From Ophiothrix spiculata (lineage: Eukaryota; Echinodermata; Ophiuroidea; Amphilepidida; Ophiotrichidae): a stretch of 27,912 nt of DNA. The stretch lies in assembly GCA_000969725.1 (NCBI GenBank), contig JXSR01S009960.1. The stretch is one strand, 5' to 3'. Both the position numbers and the translations under genes were made by a program. Position 1 is the first letter of the stretch. Every line of letters starts with the position of its first letter. Positions 23,701 through 27,484 of the stretch are shown one piece after another. The notes beneath the pieces were generated by a model. That model had not been told where the DNA came from and searched no databases. It saw nothing but the letters and a program-made list of their open reading frames with translations.

Positions 23701-26700
23701 ATTTCTTCACAATACTATAACCTTGAGTTGGTGCATAACGCACATAAGATGGTTGATGAAAGACGGTGCATCGCGTCACATAGCCTAAAACAGAGTTGTT
23801 TCTAATGGACCCATTGATTTAGAGCAGAGATCCCACAATTTGTATACTGGCCTATGTAAAGTAAACTCCTAGTCTGAGATTTCGGTTGCGTATAAAAACA
23901 AACCATGCAAATAATAGTTTATGGCTTATGATACGCCAACCTGCACGTAAAGCGTGTGTGCGTGTTTCCAATTTCGTGCATCTTGAAAAGATATGATGCA
24001 TCGGCAAAATCCTGAATACCCCCAATTTGATCCCCATGCCAGCATAAAAATGGAAAGATAAAAATAAACTTTTATTCTTGTCATATATTGTAAATTTGTG
24101 ACAATAAATTGGCATATACCAGAGACTAGGTGTATCCAGACCAAATAGATTTTATCATATCCAATGTGTATTTTATTTTGCAGATATGGCATTCCAGTAG
24201 TGGCAACCAATTAGGTATATGTGAGTCTAGGTCTACGTCAATCTTGTGTTGTGCCTGTACTTCCAACATCATAGCTGGCGGCCTCTCAGATTTCTCTGTA
24301 TGGGTAAGGGTGTTTGAAAATTATTTCAGTGGCTAATACTCAAGAAAACAGATTTTTTGCACTCATCCATTTTCTTATCATACATGGAGCTGAGTTATTT
24401 ATTGTACCTCCAGATTTGTTTAGAAACCTTGCCACCATTTTGTTGTCGTTCATGTAGCAGAGTTATGGAGCATTCAGAGTCCAAAGATTTCACGGCGCGG
24501 CGATTCCATCCCACGATATCTGCCGATATGCAGTCTTTTCACACGCTACGCATAGTGTGCTTTAACTTTTGAAGACTGTGTATCAGTAGACGTCGAGTGA
24601 TGTTGCAGTGATGTAATCGCTAGGCTATGAACGAGTTTGGCCCAATATCTAGGTTAATTGTATAAATCTTTGCTTGACACATAATACAGCATGTGCATTT
24701 TCTTTCATAGGCAAACCGTGTCTGTGTTTCAAGTAGTGTCTATTGCGACTTGCTCTGATCAAAGTACGCCAATTTTTCCGCTAATCCATTTTGAAAATTC
24801 TCAAAGTGTGGCATGTGTAGCTGTAAAATGTCAGAGGTACAATAACTCGCCCTCCATGAGCAACAATCCAAGATGGCCGCCATCCCATAGGATTTACACA
24901 GTGGTCAAATCAAAATGGCGGCAAGGCCAGATTCCCCTTTATAATTTCCTTGTTGGAAACAGACCCGATAGTTTGGCAGATTACATGAAGCTTAACTATT
25001 TTATCTTGAATTATTATGAATTGTGCAATAAGTTTTTGAAATGAAAAGCATTTGGGTTATATGCATTTTAAAAACATTTTATCATGCTTAAGACGTGTAA
25101 CCATTGAAAAAATGTTTGTAACCAATACCAAGCCAAAGACTGGATCATCAGATTTATATATAAGGTTGTAGTCATCTTTCTGATAACATTGCTTTCTTTT
25201 GTAGCTATGGGACAGTCATACTTTTAAACCATTGGCAGTTTACAAAGGCCATACCAGCTGGGTGCTATCGGTGTCATTTGATAAGACGGGAGAAAAACTA
25301 GTTTCTGCATCAGATGATCAAACAGTAATGGTAAGCTTATGGTTTCAGGTAAAACCTGTTTGTGGAAACGGTCAGAAAATAACAGATTTAAATAATAATA
25401 ATATTTTAGTGCATGGAGGCAATTTCATCCAATTTTAAAAGGCAACCAATCATTACCTTGTGTGCAATATTACAGTTTTAGTTCACTAAGGTAAATGACC
25501 TTATAGCCTTAGGTTTGTATTGGCCATGGAGTACCTGAGTAGTCAAAGTATTTTACCAATTTTTAATAATGTGTATACACTTTTTAACAGATTTGGAAAG
25601 TAAGTGACAAAGAAAGTAAGCAGAGCATCATCCTCAAGAGAGAGTTTGATGTGGAGTTTGGTGATGACGACGATACGACAGTTGTTGCATCAGATATCAA
25701 TCAGAGAGTACTGGTAAGTAAACAGGGTATCAGAGTATAATCCGTAAGAGATTTTGCAGTAGAGTTGGTGATGAAGACGATTGGTTGCGTTAGGTGTCAG
25801 TCAGAGAGTACTGGTAAGGAATGAGGGAGGAGTACTCAAGGAAACAGAGTATCATCCTAATCAGTTTATGGTGGAGTTTGGTGATGAAAATAATACAACA
25901 GTGGTTGCACTGGGAATGCTAAAGTCACATATAGAAAGAGTAGTCAGCAAAGCTCTTGCCGAGTTGACATGCCACAGCAAGCAAAACACACACGAGTGTT
26001 TCCTTTAAGCTGGGAAGAGAAAATCTAAAGGTGCATTGCTGTAAACTTATAAAACTTGTGTAAAGTTCAGCTGACTACTCTTTCTATGCTCGACTTTAGC
26101 AAAGAAGACATCACAGCCTTGATGAATACGCAAGTAAACAGAGTCTTATCTTAAAGAGAAAATTAATGGTGAGTTTGGTGATGAAGACGAGACAACAGTG
26201 GTCATCAAATTTCAATAAAAGAGTATTGGTAAGGTTCATCACACTTAAATTAATTGTTTCGCAAAACTTACACTAGTTGTTATGGTGGTTTTGGCCTCAC
26301 ACAACTAAAGGCATCTGTTACAGTACAGGAAAAACAACTTGGCACTTGATAGCCATTGCCAATTTGACCTGTACAGGCTCACCCTTTTACCTTTACCAAT
26401 ATCTTGAACTCAGACTTCAGGATTGCTTCAAAACTCAAGCTGCAGCTGACCACCCAGAAACACCAGTAGTGGCCTTTTTCTATTGTTCTAAACAATGGCA
26501 ACTGCCCAGAGCCGCTGGTTTTGGATGATCAGCCAGTTTAGTTTAAAGTGTCCCTTACCAATTAATCATATGTCGTTTTGTATAGGTCATCAAGCGTGGT
26601 AACATCGTACCAATCTGTCAGGGAACATCGCGGATGAGATCAGTGGCACTGTCTACAAATGGGAAAGCCGCCTGTGGCTTTGATGGAGGAGAAATTAAGG

Positions 26701-27484
26701 TAAGAAATTACATTTTATATCATGGATGATAATGGGCACCATTTTGCCGAATTAAACCAAGTAAGCAAAGAAATCTTAGTTGATTTGAAGGGTTACAAGT
26801 CGTTTGAGATTTGTTAATATTTACACCAAAAAGTAATATAAATTATTCGTATCCAAGGGTCATGGAGCAAAGCATATTTTCTTATATGATTTGCTTAGAT
26901 TTTAAAATACCCCAACAGCTACACAATGCACTCAAGTCAACAAAGCAATCAAAATGAAATACCTTGCCCAAGGGCAAATCTTTTTGGCTTTAGTATGGTT
27001 AAACTCACATCTTACTAATTCAGAGTCCTGCACCATTACACTTGACTTCAATATCTCTCTAGTGTCCCAATAGTCTGATGTTCATCATAGTAGATACAAA
27101 CGCATTATTTCCTCCTACTAAACAATATTTTTCAGACTCAAATTAATAAATCCTTTCACAAAGCATCATCAAACATCTCAATGATAACATGACACACATT
27201 TAGGACCTGGCCACTGTTGTGTTCAGGACTCTGTTGCTCCTATACCCTGTTAACATGTCCAAAGGTACTATGTTTGTATTCTGTACTCATGCACTTGGGT
27301 AACATTTAAGTGTCTTATGCAAATAATGTTGAATATTATAAGTATTGTTCTTGTGTAGGTATTAAGCATTGATAATGCTGCTGAAGTACAGGAGCTGAAT
27401 GGCCACCATGCATGTGTACGCTGCTGTGTGTTCACTGAAGATAACTCCACTCTAGTGTCTTCCTCTGATGATGCTACCATTAGG
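5545..27484 (+). CDS. APAF1: Apaf-1-like apoptosome scaffold (20 exons, 3' end outside window)
   Basis: Joined exons: 5545-5721, 6063-6255, 7454-7651, 8557-8731, 9525-9637, 10684-10815, 11333-11571, 12188-12358, 13015-13254, 14138-14325, 15861-15987, 17129-17254, 19688-19813, 19982-20107, 23239-23361, 24184-24303, 25205-25330, 25591-25713, 26586-26699, 27359-27484. They sum to 3063 nt, 1021 codons, no stop, every junction GT-AG. Domain order is CARD (about 15-100), NB-ARC (about 124-466), helical connector (467-608), WD40 blades (609 on), collinear with human Apaf-1 throughout. In vertebrates this cytosolic protein binds cytochrome c released from mitochondria, exchanges nucleotide, forms a heptameric wheel and recruits procaspase-9 by CARD-CARD contact. 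The last five or so blades and the stop codon must lie beyond 27912. Whether it is the sole Apaf-1 or one of several paralogues cannot be told here. Confidence 0.96.
6063..6255 (+). CDS. APAF1: APAF1 exon 2: second half of CARD and linker
   Basis: Residues 60-123 plus the first base of codon 124. Acceptor tttgatttacag, donor gaag|gtaagg. KLLDLVIKKGQNGYNCLHKS matches the late CARD helices of human Apaf-1 (LIKMILKKDNDSYVSFYNAL), followed by HKHLALILEDG (human YKDLAALLHDG). After that comes an acidic, Ser/Pro-rich linker (VTEDGVPRSPSASPEI) with no human counterpart in sequence, as expected for the flexible tether between CARD and ATPase. Confidence 0.92.
6256..7453 (+). other. APAF1 intron 2 with a possible small MITE
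   Basis: 1198 nt from gtaagg to gtttcag. The only structure found is an imperfect inverted repeat, tattttgcgctacattta near 7141-7158 against the complement of about 7282-7311, enclosing roughly 170 bp. This could be a small palindromic DNA element. The rest shows nothing; open frames on the minus strand there have no recognisable product. Confidence 0.5.
7454..7651 (+). CDS. APAF1: APAF1 exon 3: start of NB-ARC with Walker A
   Basis: Residues 124-189. GGVPPRPPVFISR (human GGVPQRPVVFVTR) opens the nucleotide-binding domain, then GWVMVHGMGGIGKSVLAAEA carries the P-loop GMGGIGKS at 168-175, with Lys174 and Ser175 as the phosphate- and Mg-binding residues (human Lys160). Acceptor gttctgtttcag, donor a|gtaagt in phase 1. 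The match to human Apaf-1 is nearly continuous, which separates it from general NACHT or plant-type NB-ARC proteins. Confidence 0.96.
7652..8556 (+). other. APAF1 intron 3
   Basis: 905 nt of AT-rich intron. The word aaaacagaaattc recurs loosely around 7740-7820, and the section 8280-8440 is more balanced in composition and might be a repeat fragment, but I cannot assign it. The open frame that runs into exon 4 from the intron side (from 8421) shows no Apaf-1 similarity before 8557. Confidence 0.5.
8557..8731 (+). CDS. APAF1: APAF1 exon 4: NB-ARC core
   Basis: Residues 190-247. Acceptor ttgttaaacatag, weak in pyrimidines, but the frame and homology fix it: NFFPGGVYWLSVGQVDK against human CFPGGVHWVSVGKQDK, then LLMKVQNLCARLDQ and NIEEGKDRLR. 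Donor ccag|gtacgt leaves phase 2. An open frame continues upstream of the acceptor for about 135 nt but that part has no Apaf-1 similarity and is intron. Confidence 0.95.
8966..9124. repeat. 81-bp tandem duplication in intron 4
   Basis: Two adjacent units, 8966-9046 and 9047-9124, share actcaaactcttgagtgtag, then gaccgttttcaccttgaaaa and a common end gactgcgtgat, differing at only a few positions. actcaaactcttgagt also contains a small palindrome (ctcaa..ttgag). Function unknown; a simple recent tandem duplication is enough to explain it. Confidence 0.85.
9233..9354. repeat. Palindromic MITE in intron 4
   Basis: Left end cctgtttcataaagattt and right end atctttatgaaacggg are inverted copies; the arms pair over about 41 nt with some six mismatches and surround a 40-bp centre. 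Size about 122 bp. Elements with ends of the type gtttcataaag are common in marine invertebrate genomes. No coding capacity. Confidence 0.7.
9525..9637 (+). CDS. APAF1: APAF1 exon 5: Walker B and sensor 1
   Basis: Residues 248-285. RSLLILDDVW (248-257) is the Walker B strand with Asp254-Asp255, and VLVTTRD (271-277) holds the sensor arginine Arg276 (human Arg265). Both motifs match human Apaf-1 almost residue for residue. Acceptor ccaccatgcag, donor accg|gtaagt in phase 1. The ATPase machinery appears intact, so nucleotide-driven assembly is expected. Confidence 0.95.
9638..10683 (+). other. APAF1 intron 5
   Basis: 1046 nt. It contains the hairpin with telomere-like repeats at 10261-10447 (separate entry). 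An open frame at 9696-10013 has a low-complexity, Phe-rich translation with no domain and is not called a gene. Otherwise AT-rich with T runs. Confidence 0.5.
10261..10447. repeat. Fold-back element enclosing degenerate TTAGGG repeats
   Basis: Arms 10261-10281 and 10427-10447 are inverted copies with 20 of 21 matches (core actttaggtcccatc). Between them lies about 100 bp of telomere-like sequence (tagggtttagggttgggg at about 10296 on, then gattagggtttggg and tttagggttagg). A MITE whose interior is a degenerate TTAGGG-type satellite is the simplest reading. Confidence 0.7.
10684..10815 (+). CDS. APAF1: APAF1 exon 6: NB-ARC helical domain 1
   Basis: Residues 286-329. EKHRVSLESGFSEQQALETL aligns with human KYVVPVESSLGKEKGLEIL, followed by LPAEAHEIYKASK (human LPEQAHSIIKECK). 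Acceptor acatggtgcag, donor aaaag|gtaact, phase 1 on both sides. This is the small helical domain that packs on the bound nucleotide. Confidence 0.93.
10816..11332 (+). other. APAF1 intron 6
   Basis: 517 nt, AT-rich, with a T homopolymer of about 20 near 10979-10998 and further A and T runs around 11090-11125. No gene, repeat family or structured element recognised. Confidence 0.5.
11333..11571 (+). CDS. APAF1: APAF1 exon 7: GSPL motif to winged helix start
   Basis: Residues 330-409. GSPLVISLVGSLLKDHPHRW (human GSPLVVSLIGALLRDFPNRW) includes Pro332, whose main chain contacts the adenine in human Apaf-1. SSYEYESVDEAMGMSLEQL and DVKIPAK lead into the winged-helix domain. Acceptor tgatttcttccag, donor aaag|gttggt (a less common GTTGGT donor), phase 0 at the end. 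Confidence 0.95.
11572..12187 (+). other. APAF1 intron 7 with an 18-bp tandem pair
   Basis: 616 nt. Two perfect adjacent copies of gatttgacagaatatggt lie at 12040-12057 and 12058-12075. Nothing else found. Confidence 0.6.
12188..12358 (+). CDS. APAF1: APAF1 exon 8: winged-helix domain with VHD
   Basis: Residues 410-466, phase 0 at both ends. VLSILWDED matches human VLCILWDME; FSVHDLQRDFL (449-459) is the MHD-type motif with His451-Asp452 (human LHDLQVDFL), the nucleotide-state sensor of this ATPase class. Acceptor tttccataacag, donor aagg|gtgagt. A degraded copy of the VHD-coding stretch sits in the next intron at 12428-12463. Confidence 0.95.
12428..12463 (+). pseudogene. Degraded copy of an exon 8 fragment (VHD region) in intron 8
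   Basis: The 36 nt here match 12292-12327 of exon 8 at about 28 positions, starting atgtatggc and sharing ttct, tgtgc, tgat and caa in the same order without gaps. That part of exon 8 encodes the VHD motif. It sits only 70 nt after the exon end. The match is short, so chance cannot be dismissed, but proximity and collinearity favour an old tandem duplication. Confidence 0.45.
12464..13014 (+). other. Rest of APAF1 intron 8
   Basis: About 550 nt of AT-rich sequence up to the acceptor at 13014. No repeat or coding feature recognised; the open frame that reaches exon 9 from 12943 gains nothing recognisable before 13015. Confidence 0.5.
13015..13254 (+). CDS. APAF1: APAF1 exon 9: helical domain 2
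   Basis: Residues 467-546, phase 0 at both ends. QLHKKLVLSYHKL aligns with human DLHKKIITQFQRY; YIHQHLPMHMANA with WYNFLAYHMASA; SLEWIQAKINIVGPSAVLSDY with SLDWIKAKTELVGPAHLIHEF. This all-helical arm links the ATPase to the propellers. Acceptor cattttttacag, donor gag|gtaggt. The second half of the exon with its donor is duplicated about 150 nt downstream. Confidence 0.94.
13289..13414 (+). pseudogene. Half copy of exon 9 with its splice donor, frame still open
   Basis: Bases 13138-13260 (second half of exon 9 plus the gtaggt donor) recur here at an offset of 151 that becomes 154 after an in-frame 3-nt insertion (gaagaag). The coding part ends at 13408 before gtaggt. It has no stop. Differences from the parent are few: several silent third-position changes plus Ile to Val and Tyr to Phe. 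There is no convincing acceptor at its left end, though gaag|aag at about 13300 is a weak candidate. Either a recent exon duplication, a rarely used alternative exon part, or a haplotype-merging artefact of assembly. Confidence 0.8.
13415..14137 (+). other. Rest of APAF1 intron 9
   Basis: About 720 nt of non-coding sequence with no assigned repeat. A C-rich run near 13953-13968 (cacccccgcccccacccc) stands out against the AT-rich background but is a simple sequence. Confidence 0.5.
14138..14325 (+). CDS. APAF1: APAF1 exon 10: end of helical arm
   Basis: Residues 547-608 plus two bases of codon 609. AQEFQSFISINTHLL (human SENFQEFLSLNGHLL) and LFQLALNQPETTQVYKHA (human IVQLGLCEPETSEVYQQA) give a clear match. 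Acceptor gattttctttcag, donor ggag|gtaggt, phase 2. The next exon starts the first propeller. Confidence 0.94.
14611..15347. mobile_element. Mariner-like MITE in intron 10
   Basis: The left end tacgaggggtatcaaaaag and the right end ctttttgataccccctcata are inverted copies; beyond the first bases they match at 27 of 28 positions out to atcacc. Both ends abut TA, the target duplicated by Tc1/mariner elements. The interior of about 670 bp shows no open transposase frame on reading, so it is non-autonomous. Its interior contains one arm of another inverted repeat (14858-14935). Confidence 0.7.
14858..15529. repeat. 78-bp inverted repeat overlapping the intron 10 MITE
   Basis: Left arm 14858-14935 and right arm 15451-15529 are inverted copies with only a few differences (shared words accaatattatgtta, agagatatggtcaaa, agctgcaagctactgaaaaa). 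The left arm is inside the 14611-15347 element and the right arm is beyond its end, so the two structures are interleaved. Near 15070-15100 is the word series also seen near 1370-1405. Confidence 0.75.
15861..15987 (+). CDS. APAF1: APAF1 exon 11: WD40 blade 1
   Basis: Residues 609-651. HEGIVSCAKFSPDGSRVVSC followed by GEDETVK is a standard WD40 blade core and matches human blade 1 (HTDAVYHACFSEDGQRIASC, GADKTLQ). Acceptor catttttctgcag, donor aag|gtgtgt, ending in phase 0, which sets the phase for all the blade exons that follow. The initial MDTILMTSQ likely forms the strand that closes the ring. Confidence 0.94.
15988..17128 (+). other. APAF1 intron 11
   Basis: 1141 nt. A YY1-like word aaaatggcggc at 16621-16631 lies in a small GC-richer section (16600-16670). 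No repeat structure found. The open frame around it (16582-16782) has no recognisable product. Confidence 0.5.
17129..17254 (+). CDS. APAF1: APAF1 exon 12: WD40 blade 2
   Basis: Residues 652-693, exactly 42 codons, phase 0. VWESASGNQQL, HTEHVSWCDYSPDGAFIVSC, SHDKTVR make a complete blade with the intron placed before the Trp of VW. Acceptor tctccatgttatag, donor agg|gtaagc. The last 22 codons plus the first 25 intron bases form the founder copy of a 91-bp tandem array that fills the start of the next intron. Confidence 0.94.
17186..18612 (+). repeat. 91-bp tandem array built from the end of exon 12 plus its donor
   Basis: The unit is 66 nt of exon 12 (22 codons, SWCDYSPDGAFIVSC on) followed by 25 intron bases beginning gtaagcctt. 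Unit starts: 17186 (the exon itself), 17277, 17368, then after the gap 17893, 17984, 18075, 18166, 18257, 18348, 18438 (90-nt step) and about 18532, ending near 18612. About ten units are complete and two are cut by the gap. Every unit keeps the gtaagc-type donor (one reads agagtaagc). The coding part is free of stops in all complete units except the last. Differences cluster at the Asp-Gly codons. Without acceptors the extra units should be intronic. Confidence 0.95.
17401..17824. other. Assembly gap inside the 91-bp array
   Basis: 424 undetermined bases. Unit starts on either side (17368 and 17893) differ by 525, not a multiple of 91, so the gap length is probably an estimate rather than measured. 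The true copy number is unknown. Confidence 0.95.
18705..18762. repeat. 29-bp tandem pair downstream of the array
   Basis: Units 18705-18733 and 18734-18762 share attgaaaggcttcttgaaaa and the end gtaaatt, differing at one base. A separate small tandem duplication about 90 nt after the end of the 91-bp array. Confidence 0.85.
19071..19358. mobile_element. 288-bp MITE with 65-bp inverted ends in intron 12
   Basis: Left arm 19071-19135 (taagggccaaatcatagtcg on) and right arm 19294-19358 (ending actatggtttggccctta) are near-perfect inverted copies, meeting at tgacgtca words. Both outer ends are TA, as expected for a TA target. No coding capacity; the long, little-diverged arms suggest a fairly recent insertion. 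Confidence 0.85.
19688..19813 (+). CDS. APAF1: APAF1 exon 13: WD40 blade 3
   Basis: Residues 694-735, 42 codons, phase 0. VWNAKDGRLISTLKGHEEEV then FSHDGTKIASCSQDWTVK has the GH and the SxDxTVK signatures of a good WD40 blade. Acceptor ttgttttccag, donor aag|gtagat. It corresponds by order to human blade 3, which is a little longer there. Confidence 0.94.
19982..20107 (+). CDS. APAF1: APAF1 exon 14: WD40 blade 4
   Basis: Residues 736-777, 42 codons, phase 0. IWDVEKGQELKELTIHTSAV followed by FSPDDARIASCSDDMTVQ; human blade 4 has FSPDDKLLASCSADGTLK. Acceptor ttgatttccag, donor cag|gtaaat. Separated from exon 13 by an unusually short intron of 168 nt. Confidence 0.94.
20108..22620 (+). other. 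First part of APAF1 intron 14
   Basis: About 2.5 kb, AT-rich, no supported gene or repeat family. A perfect 7-bp-arm hairpin ccgtgtc-aa-gacacgg lies at 21113-21128. Open frames on both strands here are short, low in complexity and unrelated to anything recognised. Confidence 0.5.
22621..23238 (+). pseudogene. Row of partial exon 15 copies with acceptors
   Basis: Four copies precede the true exon. Copy a: 22621-22671 and 22904-22950, split by a SINE, its acceptor changed from gcag to gcaa. Copy b: 22979 to about 23093, good acceptor, but a one-base loss after gtggtgaattat gives a stop (tga). Copy c: about 23094-23166, missing the exon start. Copy d: 23167-23238, keeping gtatatgatttagcc but lacking the next segment. 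All stop resembling the exon after the SPDG codons and pass into ttcaccctttgtatttctg, the sequence before the next acceptor. They are duplicated acceptor-plus-exon-start units. Confidence 0.88.
22672..22903 (+). mobile_element. tRNA-derived SINE inserted in an exon 15 copy
   Basis: The head tagcgcagcggt fits the RNA polymerase III box A consensus TRGCNNAGYGG fully, and gtggtcccagattgattt about 35 nt on resembles a decayed box B. The body carries tttctccaggtactccggtg, close to a tttctccgggtactccggt word found in repeats of many metazoans. The tail is caaaagcctaagcaagataa. It breaks the exon copy between ctatga and atatggtagc, so it arrived after that duplication. Not a functional tRNA. Confidence 0.7.
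23239..23361 (+). CDS. APAF1: APAF1 exon 15: WD40 blade 5
   Basis: Residues 778-818, 41 codons, phase 0. VYDLAKEEIVVNYAQHGSFV then CYSPDGEKIISSADNEIH; human blade 5 reads CSWSADGARIMVAAKNKIF at the same place. Tyr replaces the usual Trp of the WD pair. Acceptor tttctgtttgcag, donor cat|gtgagt. Of several exon-15-like copies in a row (22621-23238) this is the only one with an intact frame, complete length and usable sites at both ends. Confidence 0.93.
23362..24183 (+). other. APAF1 intron 15
   Basis: 822 nt with a less AT-rich part at about 23500-23800. No duplicated exon, repeat family or structured element recognised. The minus-strand open frames at 23852-24210 show no domain. Confidence 0.5.
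24184..24303 (+). CDS. APAF1: APAF1 exon 16: WD40 blade 6 (divergent)
   Basis: Residues 819-858, 40 codons, phase 0. IWHSSSGNQLGICESRSTSI then CCACTSNIIAGGLSDFSVW. The blade lacks a GH and an SPDG turn, as the matching human blade 6 lacks several consensus positions (SPQNHLAVVALSQYCVE). The exon ends in Trp before the LWD of the next exon, which matches human VELWN in alignment, so the donor gg|gtaagg at 24304 is the right one. Acceptor tattttattttgcag. Confidence 0.88.
24304..25204 (+). other. APAF1 intron 16 with paired YY1-like words
   Basis: 901 nt. The part 24470-24960 is CpG-bearing and GC-richer than its surroundings. It contains ccaagatggccgccat (24868-24883) and aaaatggcggc (24912-24922), both close to the YY1 consensus AANATGGCGGC, in opposing or palindromic context. 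atcaaaatggcggcaa also occurs in intron 11 (16618-16633). A 117-codon open frame from 24691 lacks any recognised domain. Confidence 0.4.
25205..25330 (+). CDS. APAF1: APAF1 exon 17: WD40 blade 7, cytochrome c-docking residues
   Basis: Residues 859-900, 42 codons, phase 0. LWDSHTFKPLAVYKGHTSWV then SFDKTGEKLVSASDDQTVM. The GHTSWV and SDDQT motifs match human GHLSWV and SDDQT with identical spacing, placing Trp877, Asp895 and Asp896 at human Trp884, Asp902 and Asp903, which are reported to contact lysines of cytochrome c. Acceptor tttcttttgtag, donor atg|gtaagc. It should close the first, seven-bladed propeller. Confidence 0.94.
25591..25713 (+). CDS. APAF1: APAF1 exon 18: WD40 blade 8 (divergent, acidic)
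   Basis: Residues 901-941, 41 codons, phase 0. IWKVSDKESKQSIILKREFD then VEFGDDDDTTVVASDINQRVL. Human blade 8 is equally atypical (LKQEVDVVFQENEVMVLAVD). The run of four Asp is not in human and may be a lineage trait. Acceptor cactttttaacag, donor ctg|gtaagt. Three degraded copies of this exon follow within about 520 nt. Confidence 0.9.
25719..26236 (+). pseudogene. Three decayed copies of exon 18 in intron 18
   Basis: Copy A, about 25719-25818, keeps cagagtataatcc, gtgatgaagacga and cagagagtactg|gtaag. Copy B, about 25815-25910, keeps aacagagtatcatcct, gtggagtttggtgatga and acaacagtggttgca. Copy C, about 26115-26236, keeps aaacagagtc, gagtttggtgatgaagacga, acaacagtggt and gagtattg|gtaag. 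Each has indels or stops and no complete reading frame with usable sites at both ends, unlike exon 18 itself. They are remnants of tandem duplications of the exon and donor. Confidence 0.85.
25918..26100. repeat. 183-bp fold-back between exon 18 copies B and C
   Basis: Left arm 25918-25948 and right arm 26070-26100 are inverted copies matching at 27 of 31 positions (outer gctaaagtc, inner atagaaagagtagtcagc). The 121-bp interior has no coding content of note. It sits where copy B of exon 18 stops, so it may be a small MITE that interrupted the duplicated exon. Confidence 0.7.
26237..26585 (+). other. Last part of APAF1 intron 18, unassigned
   Basis: The stretch 26277-26528 is more balanced in composition than the surrounding intron and is open for 83 codons on the + strand, but the translation has no domain I recognise and no splice context linking it to APAF1. 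It may be a fragment of an old repeat. Confidence 0.4.
26586..26699 (+). CDS. APAF1: APAF1 exon 19: WD40 blade 9 (short, divergent)
   Basis: Residues 942-979, 38 codons, phase 0. VIKRGNIVPICQGTSRMRSV then ALSTNGKAACGFDGGEIK, comparable to human blade 9 (TGQIDYLTEAQVSCCCLS, AFGDENGAIE). GFDGGEIK versus GDENGAIE supports the alignment. Acceptor cgttttgtatag, donor aag|gtaaga. It lies right after the region of exon 18 copies. Confidence 0.88.
26700..27358 (+). other. APAF1 intron 19
   Basis: 659 nt of AT-rich sequence between gtaaga and ttgtgtag. No repeat, duplicated exon or gene recognised. Confidence 0.5.
27359..27484 (+). CDS. APAF1: APAF1 exon 20: WD40 blade 10, last exon in window
   Basis: Residues 980-1021, 42 codons, phase 0. 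VLSIDNAAEVQELNGHHACV then FTEDNSTLVSSSDDATIR; human blade 10 reads FTADEKTLISSSDDAEIQ. Acceptor attgttcttgtgtag, donor agg|gtaaga. The donor and the count of human blades both say that the coding sequence continues to the right of the window. Confidence 0.92.

Noticed and set aside
23852-24210. Two overlapping minus-strand frames as genes
   Set aside because: Short, overlapping in different frames, Cys/Ile-rich translations without domains, inside an intron of a well-supported + strand gene.
24304-24312. Alternative exon 16 donor further downstream
   Set aside because: Ending at 24303 keeps phase 0 and the alignment VW|LWD with human VELWN; later GT sites break the frame or add unrelated residues.
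24691-25044. 117-codon open frame in intron 16 as a gene
   Set aside because: No recognised domain, no splice context and no conserved signature; exons 16 and 17 join cleanly around it.
5545-27484. Generic NACHT-WD40 or plant-type NLR instead of Apaf-1
   Set aside because: The P-loop context, LLILDDVW, TTRD, GSPLV, SLEWIQAK, EPETxxVY-like segment and blade order follow Apaf-1 step by step.
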